Shown here in pieces: positions 1 through 10,832 of a stretch of DNA of 64,000 nucleotides; positions within the stretch are counted from its first letter, which is position 1; each line of letters begins with the position of its first letter. Origin of the DNA: Saxidomus purpurata (Eukaryota > Mollusca > Bivalvia > Venerida > Veneridae); NCBI GenBank assembly GCA_022818135.1, contig JAFMSR010000007.1, forward strand, positions 6,741,672 to 6,805,671, written 5' to 3'. The notes beneath the pieces are model-generated. The model saw nothing but the letters and a program-made list of their open reading frames with translations. It ran no database searches and was not told where the DNA came from. The translations under genes and the position numbers were made by a program.

Positions 1-433
1 TTCTTTAAATCATGTGTATGTGATCTAAACTCGAACACCCCCAAGAAATAATTTGATTTACATAGAAAATGTTTTGACAAAAATTGCTTTCATTAGCCTA
101 GGTAGTGGTCCCCTTCCAAAGTTTGTTCATATCATGTACCTAGGGTAAGAATTGGCCCGTCCCTGAAGATCGCCTGTTTCTCGAGGACTTACATGAAAAT
201 AATGTTTTCAAAAATCCCAGGATATAAAGCTTAGGTTACTTTTATTTACACTGTCCTGTGACTTTGGAACATGGTGGGGGTAAGAGTGAGGTTGGGTGCG
301 CACCATAAACCGGTTTAAGCTCCCCAGTGGTGGTTTTGCCACTGGCCGTTCCAGGGCGGTGCCCCACTGTGTTCCTCTAATTGTTCGTTTTGTCCTCGTG
401 TGTTTGCTTTGTGTGCTGGTGTGTGTTGGTGGT

Positions 434-497
<64 letters not shown>

Positions 498-1594
498 TGT
501 GTGTGTACACTTCTGTGCACTTCTGGGTGCTGTGGGGCTCGTTTTGGAGATGCTGCGTTTTTGGTACGTGGCATTCCCTGTTTGATATTATTTTTGTTTT
601 TAGATATTTGATAAGAACACTTTTACATGGTCCTCTATACGAATTGTCTCAAATCATGGGCCAAAAAAATGGAAGCCGCTTCAAGAAATAACTTGTCTTT
701 CAAATAGACTTTAAAATCCTCTCTTCAGAAATCATTTTCTGGATTTGATGGCCCAAATCCCATGTTATGTTTGTAAAAATGGCTCTAGGGCGTTGATAGT
801 TCCCCTTTATGTCATTATAGTAAACGTACTGTTTCAAAGCGACTATAAAAATATTTAAGAAAGACAATAACCACATTTTACTCCAAAAGAATGTACAATA
901 CCAAAGTTACATATAATTTAAATCTGTATACCTTTTAGTGAATATATTGTAAAACAATGAAAATCTTTTTTCACTATTCTATTCCGTCCACTTTCTTTGA
1001 TATATTTTCATATCTATATGTGAATAAGAGAAGTAACTCAGCATAACCTTTTTCTTAATACAATGTATGTGTTTTCAAATCAGATCTCGTGTTTGATCAT
1101 TTTCTTCACAAGTTTAGATATGGCCAGTTAGAACAGTAAAATGACTTTGAAAATATCTTCACCTCAGAAAGTATAATCCGATTTTGAAAGTATTGTATAG
1201 AAATATTTCCTAAATGACCCTCTTCTAGATCTGCTCAAGAAAGAACGTAACAATCAAAGTCTATAACATGTATAAACTATTATAAAACAATCGCAATGGA
1301 ACTCAGGTAAGCGATATATGACCGTTACGGTCGTCTGTTTCCATATTGCATTTCTTGTGTACTACAAATTAAAATGCATTTCCCAAGGTACATTAACTGT
1401 AAGCTTGATTTATTTCATTCTCAATTATCTCAAATGCTCTTTTTGTTATCAATGTTCAATGTTTGTGTATATCCAACTTCTCATCTCTTGTTTAGCAAGA
1501 ATCTCTTTTCATATGTATTTTGGAAACACTTGATATCATTGGTGTCTCCATCTGTTCAATGAGTTCAAGTTGTAATTGTAACATTCTACTTCAG
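1..1594. other. 5' flank of gene A, no exon identified
   Basis: No exon with EGF, vWA or signal-peptide character was found upstream of the first EGF exon. A short ATG followed by a GT donor (ATG near 1296, donor near 1307) has the wrong phase: it ends in phase 2, while the EGF exon at 1595 needs phase 1. The stretch otherwise holds the GT microsatellite listed separately and AT-rich DNA. The true first exon of gene A may lie before the window or be too short to recognise. Confidence 0.5.
433..506. repeat. (GT)n microsatellite
   Basis: An almost pure GT dinucleotide run, broken by single A substitutions (gtatgt) at two places. It generates long cysteine/valine or threonine/histidine open frames on both strands, which are artefacts of the repeat and not genes. 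Confidence 0.95.
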
Positions 1595-4500
1595 ATATTT
1601 GTGCATCGTTAGGAAAGCGGTGTGAAAATGGTGGAACATGTGTCCCAGTCGGTACCAAGTATACATGCATGTGTAAACCTGGATTTGAAGGAGAGACATG
1701 CCAAGTCAGTATGTATAACTTTTTAACCATAGAGACTATATTGATACAGTATGCTATCAACTCTTAGAAATAGTTAGGGATATTACAGGTACAGAGAGGC
1801 CTACAGTTGTTCTTGAAAAGAATTCTTAGACTACACAAACACATGAACACACATTTTACTATATATAATTATATTGAAAATAAAATTGTTGTATTCCTCA
1901 AATCACCGGAACAGTTTCAAAGCTGGTAAATAGCTATGAATGGATGTTGTTATGAGTGACATGATTGTTCTCTAACAAAGTGCAAATCATCAGAAATACA
2001 TTGTTTTCTTACAGATACAAATTATGCAGTAGCCACAATACAAAGTCATTTGTAGGTTTTAACTTGTTCCAACATAAAATTATTTGTAAGCACAGACTAG
2101 TTGGATGCACCTTTATTACATTTATAACAAAATAATAACGAATAACAATCGATAAAACAGAATGTGTCTTTCCCTCTGAATAATCATCTTGAACTTTCAC
2201 TCCCAGTTTATTTGAATACATTTGCTGAACTTTTTAAATCGAGGTTGGGAAATAAGGCGAAGTAGAATTTGTCTGAAATCCCTCATATCTACCATGATGG
2301 TGTATGCTTCAATATGGTACCTAGTACCAAATTTACTTATAACAGACATACTATTATATAATATATCAAAACAGGAATATCTCCATCTTTTTATTATTTA
2401 GAGTTTTAGTTTATTAAGGCTGTTTTTATTTCTTTCTACAGACATTGAATGTGAATGATTTGTCTACTTTAGGACATTGATACATTATTGGTTGTTCTTA
2501 CATTAAATACATTGACAATTTATGTTTCTTATTTTATGTTATTGATTGAGATTTGTTGATAAATATTTTTTCTACATTTGAAGATATTAAACAATGTACG
2601 CCTAATCACTGCAATGAAACAACAAGCATACGATGTATAGACAGGGAAACGTGTCAGTGTAGACCCGGCTACACTGGCAAAGCCTGCAATATAGGTACGC
2701 TTTGTAACAACGCTGAAAAACTCATTTTTGTTAAATACTACAGCAGTCAAACAACATTAATTACTTGACTTATCCTTGAAGTTTGAAAATAAGTTCTGTC
2801 GCTACTTTTTGAACACACTTACTTAACAGGGAAGCAACAAGAAATGACAACAAAAATAATTCAAATTTAGCTAGATATTTCAAATAGACAGATACAAAAA
2901 AAATGTGTAAAAGGAATACATAATGCTTTTATTGTAAAGTGACGTTGCTGAATGTTCTGATAAAGTGGTCTTTTATTTGATTATTTAGACTTTGACGAAT
3001 GCAGCAGTTCACCATGTAAGAACGGTAGCACCTGTATAGATCACGTGAATAACTTTAGTTGTATATGTAAACCCGGTTATACTGGAACCTTCTGTGACCA
3101 AGGTAAAGTCAGGCACATACTTATTCATAGTTATTGACATAACACATCTTAAAAATATTTTGAAAATACAAATATTCATAAGTTAAGAATTCTCATGAGC
3201 TGTTATTCTGAAAATACTATGCATTTCAAAAACGTAAAGCAATGCTGGATATACAGCAGAATATATGAACTGTAATCTTGCCATGTGAGCCATATAATAT
3301 AATAATTAAGACCTGTATACTACAGCCAGTATTAAGTTACATATTGTTTTTATTTAAAAATGTATTATCATTTACTATTTTTAATAAAAAAGAGAATTTT
3401 ACCAGTCTAGGAATGTGATGCAAAATTGTAACATATATTTTGTAATGGTCCGGTGGCCAATATGAAATAAACCATTTGTCATTGTCATTGTCATAACACT
3501 TAAGCATACTTTATATACTATGTTAATTCTATTTGTCTCTAAAGTTAAAAGCAACAATAATCAAGCAAGTTATACAATAAGGTACCGGTACTTGCACATT
3601 ACGAAGAAGATACTTGTTTCAGTTTAAGCATATTGCAACATCTGATTTTTCCACTTTTTTCACTCTAGATATTGACGAATGCGCCAGTTCTCCATGCCAA
3701 AATGGTGCCACGTGTTTGAATAAGAAAAATTTGTTCAAATGTAATTGTCCTCCACGAATTTACGGCGTTCTGTGTGACACAAGTATGTTTGTGTTTTAGT
3801 TTACTAATATGCTTTTACATAGTATTACAAGAAATTACTTAGAATCAGCAGAAACAACGTTTTTCAATCAATCCTCCTATAATTCTAGCGTTGGAACGAA
3901 TCACGCATGGAAACATGCTGTGTTGAACATATAGAAAAAGAAATAGGACTCTGGAAAAGTGGGTGTCAGATAAGAACATTGAAATTTCTTTCATTGTTTG
4001 ACTTCAGGTTAATCATCTCTTTCTGTTTTTATTTCCATTTCTTCTTGTCTTCACCGCCTTTGTAGAGGAACCGTGAATCTTCTCACGTCAGAAAAAATAC
4101 ATAGAATAGAAGAAATCCATTTACCAGCCGTTCTGTTCCAAAAATACTTTTTACATCTTCGTCTCAAAAATAAGGAAATGTTCACAATAATTTCTGGGAA
4201 TACTATGAATTATTGAACAGTGTATTAGTGTCCATTTAGTGTTCATCAATGGCATACTTGTTATTTGATGTTTTCATCGTACTGTAAGGATGCAATGATT
4301 GTATACTATAAACATCACCTTCTTATACTCTTTATCCCTGTCTCAATTACACTGAAAGAGGAAACAGAAATAAAACGAATGCAATAAATAGACTATTAGT
4401 ACTACAATGTAGATGTTAAAATCTGTAATACATTATTTCTCACAAAAATGAAGCTAATAAAGTCTTGACATAATACTATAAATGTTACAGATATCTGTCA

Positions 4501-7353
4501 TCCCACGCCTGCAGATGTTGCGTTTGTTCTGGATTCATCAATAAGCATGTCAGAACAGCAGTTTCAGCAGCAGTTAGAATTTGTTGCTAACTTTAGCAGT
4601 CAAGTTTCGATTGGACCGCTTGACTTTCAGATAAGCGTTGTGACGTTTTCCTCCGATGCTCATGTTGAGTTTTACTTGAACCAGTATAAGGACAATACGT
4701 CAGTTATTGATGCTGTGATGAATATTACATATAAACCTGGGGCAACGCGCACAGATCTAGGTCTAAAAGCGGTAAGGTGTCCATAATTGTTATAAAACTT
4801 CTAATATAAGTTTGCGTTCAGTCCAAATTCAAAATTCTAGTATTTGATTGGGTAAACATGCTCTAAACTTAATCCAGCAATCAGATGTCGGGGACTAAAA
4901 GACTAGCCTCCGTTGAGTTTCTGATAATATTTTGACAAAAGATGTTCAAACATTTTCATGAGCTCTCGTATTGCAGAACATGAACTATAAAAGAACATTA
5001 AGATACAGAGGCACAGATACCTAAATATCTCTGAATATGAGAAGTTCTATATCTACAAACAATACTATGAATATGTATTTCGTCCCCATACGGATATTCA
5101 ACCAGGTGTTATGATTGTTCTAGATTCATCCATGCAGCAATTTCAGCAGCAGTTAGAATTTGTTGCTATTTTAGCAGTCAAGTTTTGATTGGACTAGACT
5201 AGGCAAATGATGACTCTTACGTCGTAAAGTATCATATTGCTCGTTATATTAACATTTGAACTATGCTGCTCGCTTTAATTGAAGGTTGAGACAGTATTGA
5301 ATGGAGGACATGGTGCAGAGAGAATGATAAATAATACACGTGCCAACAAATTTGTGTACGTTCTGACAGACGGCATGTCTTCGAAAAAACAGAGTACGAA
5401 AAACGTCGCGAAATATTTGAAAGATCAGATCGTAGATTCAATTGCTGCTATAGGTATGTAAATAGTTAGAAAAAAATATATACATGTTGTATAGTAAAAT
5501 ACAGAGCTTCAGAATTTGAAAAGTTAGTGAAAATATAAGGAATAATCTGCATACCACGATATGCACAGGCTACCAATGCAGCATAAAGCAACCAGAGAGA
5601 CACACGAATCAAGACTGATAGATATTAAATCAAAACATCAGACAAGCTACACGAAACACCACCATATTTAAATAAAAAAGGACAACCTTTTGACAAATGC
5701 AGCACATGAAATATGATAAATCTATAATAATACAGGGTATGAACTTAGGAGCACAACACAAAATTGAAGCAAATAGAACACCGAATCGCCTAATGACGAT
5801 TAAGTACACGTAATATGGACACACTGTCCTATGTGCCAGCAAACTGATACTTAAGGTAGTGGGGGTCTAATGGACACTATTCCAAAACACATTAAATTTA
5901 ATATTTATATGATCTACATCTGTTAACCGACTAGTGTGCAAAATGTTAAGACATTTCACCGTTTAATTAAAAATTAATTCCATTTGTTGTTACCCTACCC
6001 CCTCTTGATTTCATACTGCAAAACATAATCACCAAAACATGATCACCGCCATGTTGCAATCATGTTCAATATATGTAATAGATATAATTTACTTCACTTC
6101 AGGAATTGGATATGAGGTGTCACACCAAGAATTGATGGATATTGCTTCTGATCCATCGTTTGTGTACTCTGTGAAGAATTTCAACTCCTTGTATACCGTT
6201 CTGAAACGTTTGGTGTACTATCAGTGCGACGGTAAAGGAATTTGATATACTCTTTAAGTAAACAACACCATAAATTGCACCAGTCCCTGTTGTGAGAGAG
6301 TGCGTGTTGATTTGGTTCTGTTCTGCACTAATGCTTCCAAAGGTGTTTGAAGTTTACCCAGTATATGAAGTAGCGCCTATAAAAACAGATTCTTGGGCAT
6401 TTAAATCGGCCTTATTGCCATGTTAAGAGTTTGTACGTTTGACACAGAGTTTGGTTTGTTTAACAGTCGGTAGAAATGTCATTGAAAGTTAGCATGATGC
6501 CAGTTCGAGGCTAGTCGCATGAGTGCCATAAAAAGTTATTGAAGTTGCTTTATGAAACTTAATGTTAATCCCTTGCTAAGTTTCTTTGATACTGTTCCTT
6601 TTTTGTGCCTGGATGTATGAGAGTTTTAGTTCTAAAATACAACGATAAATAAAATACCTAGAAACATATAAAATAAATTGACAATGTGTGTATTAAGATA
6701 TTTTAATGATAAACAATTTTAACCACTTACTTTATGTGGCATTTAATTTTACAGAATGTGAAAATAGTGCGGCGTCTGATGTAGCTATTTTCCTGGATTC
6801 TTCATATTGTATGACGGCGAATCAGTACGACGCAAGCAAAGACGCTATTTTTCAAATAATTGACGTCATGAAAAGTCTTGGTTTCAACGAGACACGTGTG
6901 AGTGTGACATCATTTTCTGACGTCATTTGCACAGTTTTAAGTATGGGAGAAACATTCGATAAGAACGAAATAAAAGCCACAATTAACCCGATCGACCAGT
7001 CAACAGTTAATTCTCAGATTCCCATAGAAAGCGTCTATATGCACGTAAGGACGAAAGAATTCAACAGCACGAAGACAAGGGAAAACGCAAAGAAGTTTTT
7101 ACTGATTTTTACGAATGGTAATCATGTCGTAAAAGACCAAAACGAGCTGGAAAGAGAAAAGTCTTTACTGGAAGCGGACGAAGTGAATATTGTTGCAGTT
7201 GGTAGTGGAGAAAATGTAACTATTCGAGGGATGCATCGACTGGTCAAAGATAACTTTGACGTCTTTATAACTAATAAAGATTTGCCATTGAGCAGTTTAG
7301 ATGTACTGCAATCTGAATTTGTTTATAACAAGTGTGATCTGAAAGGCGAATAA
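1595..7353 (+). CDS. Gene A: EGF(x4)-vWA-vWA secreted-type protein, 5' incomplete
   Basis: Exons read from AG/GT sites and phase: 1595-1708, 2584-2694, 2989-3102, 3669-3782, 4491-4771, 5285-5453, 6103-6231, 6755-7353 (TAA 7351-7353). Together they give about 542 residues with one open frame across all junctions. Exons 1-4 are single EGF-like modules of 37-38 residues with six cysteines, each flanked by phase-1 introns. The third and fourth begin with calcium-binding-type starts (DFDEC, DIDEC). Exons 5-7 form the first vWA domain, with a MIDAS DSSIS and a later LTDG. Exon 8 alone encodes the second vWA domain; its MIDAS reads DSSYC, with Cys in place of the last Ser, and its later acidic motif reads FTNG rather than TDG. 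vWA and EGF domains in such proteins normally bind extracellular partners. No signal peptide or transmembrane segment was found in the visible part, so the start is missing. Gene B is the close paralogue and supports every shared exon boundary. The family is clear; the specific function is unknown. Confidence 0.85.
2443..2500 (+). pseudogene. Possible dead EGF exon in gene A intron
   Basis: After a good acceptor (tttctacag) the phase-1 frame reads D-I-E-C-E and then stops (TGA). This is how an EGF exon of this family begins, but no further cysteine pattern follows. It may be a decayed duplicate EGF exon, or a chance resemblance of five codons. Confidence 0.3.
3380..3500 (+). mobile_element. 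Possible 3' end of a truncated non-LTR retrotransposon
   Basis: The stretch reads like the 3' end of an invertebrate LINE: a short 'gtaatggtccggtgg' segment, then 'aaataaacc', then a short repeated tail (cattgt repeated three times). It lies in the intron between the third and fourth EGF exons of gene A. The identification rests on the tail structure only. Confidence 0.35.
5105..5205 (+). pseudogene. Decayed partial copy of the vWA1 exon inside the gene A intron
   Basis: About 85 nt closely match the start of the first vWA exon (4515-4610): a 'gttctagattcatcc' segment followed by 'cagcagcagttagaatttg' and the next 35 bases. The segment coding for the SISMSE residues is deleted, a nonsense codon follows, and no donor site is preserved. 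It lies between the functional vWA1 exons, so it looks like an incomplete internal exon duplication that died. It should not be included in the transcript. Confidence 0.8.
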
Positions 7354-7466
7354 TACCTATACGTGATATTTTAGGGAAAGGAAGGACATACGTTTAGGCC
7401 TACACACGGTTACTTGGCATTCTGGAAGTACTTTGTACATACGGAGCAAACACAATAATGATGTCC

Positions 7467-7472
7467 AATAAA
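7467..7472 (+). promoter_or_regulatory. Candidate poly(A) signal of gene A
   Basis: The canonical hexamer AATAAA lies 114 nt after the stop codon, the expected position for a short 3' UTR. Without cDNA the cleavage site cannot be fixed. Confidence 0.5.
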
Positions 7473-7869
7473 GCGAGACATACCTTAAAAGACGCTGTCA
7501 ATTAAAAATTAACATTTATAACTTATTACATGTACTCAGATATGAATTCTATTTAATCTTTCCCTCATTCTCAAAATGTTATCAAATGAATTTTCTTGAA
7601 AGCAATATTGACCGAAAGCGAAATGAAAACCTGATTTATCATGTCGGTTATTAAATGATTAGATGGATAGAAACAGAAACATAAATTGTATTGTATCAAA
7701 ATGACCGCTTACGACTGTAGTTTCTGAAACTGATTGTTGCAGTTGGCAAATCCGCGCCGCAAAATGAATAGTTGGGTGTAGTAAACATAACCTTTGAAAT
7801 CTTAAAACAAAATTATTACCCTTGTAGCACATGATATATATAATTTCATCATATTTATAACAATTTGTG

Positions 7870-9300
7870 TACATAAATTCTATCCATTCAAATTCTGTTT
7901 TGACAATAGTTCTTTTCCAGTAATATGTTTAAAAAGTTTACATACTAATAAATAATGAAATTCGTCTTCTAATGTGTTGCAGGTTAAACATTTTCTTTTG
8001 TTAAGTGGCAATTTTCTTGGTTTATATCATCTTCCGGCTTCAATAGCTAGTCTGAGCGACGTAACCTTGTTAGGGCGTACCTGAAATTTCTCTGCGTTCC
8101 AATTGTGAATAAATGTGTTTTTTTAACTTCTGAGATGAATAATTTTTCATTTCCTATTTGTTGGAAATAACAAACGTAGTTTAACTCCTAATTTTCTAGC
8201 ATAATTCTTACAGAAATGTCCTAATTCTTGCTATTCGGTTTTCGTTCTAAATCATTGAACATGATATTGTAGGCTTGTTTTATGTATTAAACATAGTTTA
8301 CAATATGTTATGACTATGATTATTCGATCGTACTTCAGGTGCAATCTACCAAGTTCACCGTATATAAACTTTTTGTGTTCTTTTTATTTTAATTCTTAAA
8401 AGATTTTACAAAAATGAAGGTGTGTTTTCTATTTTCTTTGCCTCATTTAACCCCTCCACCACCCCAGACCTCATATCCATAATTAAGTATAGAGTTTCTC
8501 AGTTTATCAATTAGTTTGCTATATCAGTAAATTTTAACAGATATCTTTTCATCTTGTAAAAAAGCTTGACCCACAGGCATATACGTACATAATGTATGGC
8601 AAAGTACTTGGACAGCCAATTCGGTACAGTAGGATATACTAGTACAGTCTGGCACTGTGTCAGAATTGTGTCCAGCTATATTTTATTGCCGAGTACTGAA
8701 ATAGATATTTGATAGAAGCTTTGATAGATAGTGTCTATGCACACAAGAGATGTATGAAAAAGAAATTGTGTACGTGTATATTACACTTTTCCACAAAATA
8801 TGCGCAGTTCTAGCTCAAAAGAACGTTAATAGCAAGACAGAAACTTTTGCTGCCCTTAAGCAGAAATGTAAGGTAGAGTAAAGTTATGAAAAAAGCTATT
8901 TTTCATCAGTAAATTGATCTGAAGGATTTGGTTCACGTATGAACTAGCTGTTCAGTGTTGGTAGGTCGATATAACATCCCTGTATTTTTACTACAATCTT
9001 TATAAGATATAATATATAAACTATACATATATAGTTTGTACCAAAGACCAGTATGCCAGCTTGATGATGCAACAAAACACGGTCCTGATTTCTTTTCCAG
9101 TATCAACAGCTTCAGCAAGAAAGTTGAACAAGAACGTTAGCTGATTTACTGCTGACTCCCCCGAAAGGAAGCCTAATTGTAGATTAGTTACTTGAACAAG
9201 ATTGATAGTGGTGAGGCATTTTAACAAGTGCTTAATTAGTATCCTTTCACATACTTTCCGTAGTGTTCACAAGACAAGAGAGATATGGGCAGAAAGTTCC
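7870..9300 (-). mobile_element. Degenerate non-LTR retrotransposon ORF2 (LINE), minus strand
   Basis: Two fragments of a Jockey/CR1-like ORF2 can be read on the minus strand. Around 8940-9230 the frame gives a reverse-transcriptase segment (LQLGFLSGESAVNQLTFLFN, then GKEIRTVFC), followed by a frameshift into a frame with WHTGLWYKL, as expected just after the usual AFDRVWH motif. Around 7925-8110 the frame gives the typical C-terminal tail (ALTRLRRSD, then after a frameshift LAIEAGR, CLTCNTLEDEFHYLLVC). Stops and frameshifts interrupt both, and the catalytic FADD-box region between them is not recognisable. The element is dead and fills much of the space between genes A and B. Confidence 0.75.
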
Positions 9301-10256
9301 GGGCTGCTAACGATTTCCTGTTTTAAAAAATTGTGTTACGTTAGGTGTGAAGTTAGGAGTTGGGATGAGAGTTGATAAGTTTGGAGAAGGGCGGGTAGTT
9401 CTTTAATGTTCACTGGTCTTGCGTTGTTTGGTCTTTTGTTTGTTTTTTTTAACTTTTGTCTCGGAGGAAATCGCTAATGTTAGCTTTTGACAGTTCATCT
9501 TCTATGTGTTGCATTGGATTATACGTAGATAGCCTCATTGATACTCCTTATTTAGATGACAAAAGAAAATATAGACACATTTTAAGTGTCTTTACTATAA
9601 AATGATATTTACCCGTCTCTCTTTTATCTTCGTCAGTGCTGTCTGTTACGTTCGGGTTTATTTTTTAAGTGATTATTGTAATGGTACAAAATATTCATGA
9701 GTGCCAGAAAAGCAATTTCACAGAATACAGAGAGGGAAGTGTTGTTGATGTAGGTTCTCATATCATTGAAGGTAATAATGAGCATTTGTTGAATTCTATT
9801 GCGCAAAAATCAATTTTGTTTTTCAAAATTTTGTGACACGGTTCAATATAAAAGGGAACGATGTAAATACACAAAATTTCAATGAAGATGTTTTATTTAG
9901 CTCTGTGAGTCCTATTACAACTGATAATGGGCAATTAATGTTTATAAAATCAAGTGGTCCTATAGGTGTTGTAGTCATAATCACAAGGATGTAATGTAAT
10001 GTACAGAGTCTTAACACACCCCTTTCCAAAATGTTTAGATTTAAATATATCTTAAATTTGATAGATAAGATATACATATTTGAAGGTTTGTGTGCATAAA
10101 AGTTTAACGAATGTTCACCGTTCCCTTTACGACACAACTTTGAGCCAGTGTAGAATATTCGAATAGCAGAAGATGTGCTACATTTGAAGAAAACACCAAC
10201 ACAACTGTTGGCATGGTAACGAAAACAAAACCAGGAACTCTCCGTGGCAATAGGCA
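9300..10256. other. Intergenic stretch, no gene supported
   Basis: AT-rich DNA between the LINE remnant and the tRNA-like fragment. A minus-strand open frame of 144 codons at 9823-10257 has no recognisable domain. On the plus strand, 9680-9990 contains two adjacent open pieces in different frames that could be an old coding fragment, but no family was recognised. Confidence 0.4.
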
Positions 10257-10260
10257 AGTA

Positions 10261-10340
10261 ACCGATTAGCTCAGTCGTAAGAGCAAACGGTCAAAACATT
10301 TCTATCAGTATAGGACCTTGGGTTCGAGTCCCGGTCATGA
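10261..10340 (+). repeat. tRNA-derived fragment (SINE head or tRNA pseudogene)
   Basis: An A-box-like segment (tagctcagtcgtaagagca) and a B box (ggttcgagtcc) are separated by about 40 nt, as in tRNAs. The acceptor stem does not pair cleanly and no 3' CCA-proximal stem can be drawn, so a functional tRNA gene is unlikely. It is best read as the head of a SINE or an old tRNA copy. Confidence 0.55.
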
Positions 10341-10832
10341 TGAACTGTTTTCTCACCCTGTGACATTTGGCGCCCTCTGACGGAATAATTTAAGTTTTAC
10401 TATAAAGTCTAGCTCCCAATCGCTTTCATATTTACTCAAAATTCAGCCGAGATAGTTCTTGTTATACATATCATTTAAAGGGACGACTTGTCTACAAAGT
10501 TTTCATTGTAGATATAAAGACGATGGGAACCTTGGTTCCGAGAATAATACTTGCACAAAATTGCAAAATTATGCATCATCAAATACGAATATCGATTATG
10601 AAAGAAGAATTTCACATTGCACCGTAGATAAAGCGTTGAAACAACTACGGTTAAGATCTTACTAAATATCAGAAAACACTAAATCTTCGTTATCGTATCA
10701 AGTCTTTTCCAAAAAAGATTTATTAATCGATTTTGCGGTATTGTGATTGATTGTTTTAGTGGTACACACTTCCTGATTGATTACTGAAGAGTCAAAAGAC
10801 ATTTTCTATCATTAAATTAAGTATTTGTTAAA

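Noticed and set aside
208..691. Several Cys/Val-rich and Thr/His-rich open frames on both strands
   Set aside because: They are translations of the GT microsatellite at 433-506.
1296..1307. ATG plus GT donor as a first exon for gene A
   Set aside because: It would leave phase 2, incompatible with the phase-1 start of the exon at 1595, and encodes no signal peptide.
9823..10257. 144-codon open frame on the minus strand
   Set aside because: No signal peptide, domain or splice context; low-complexity AT-rich composition.
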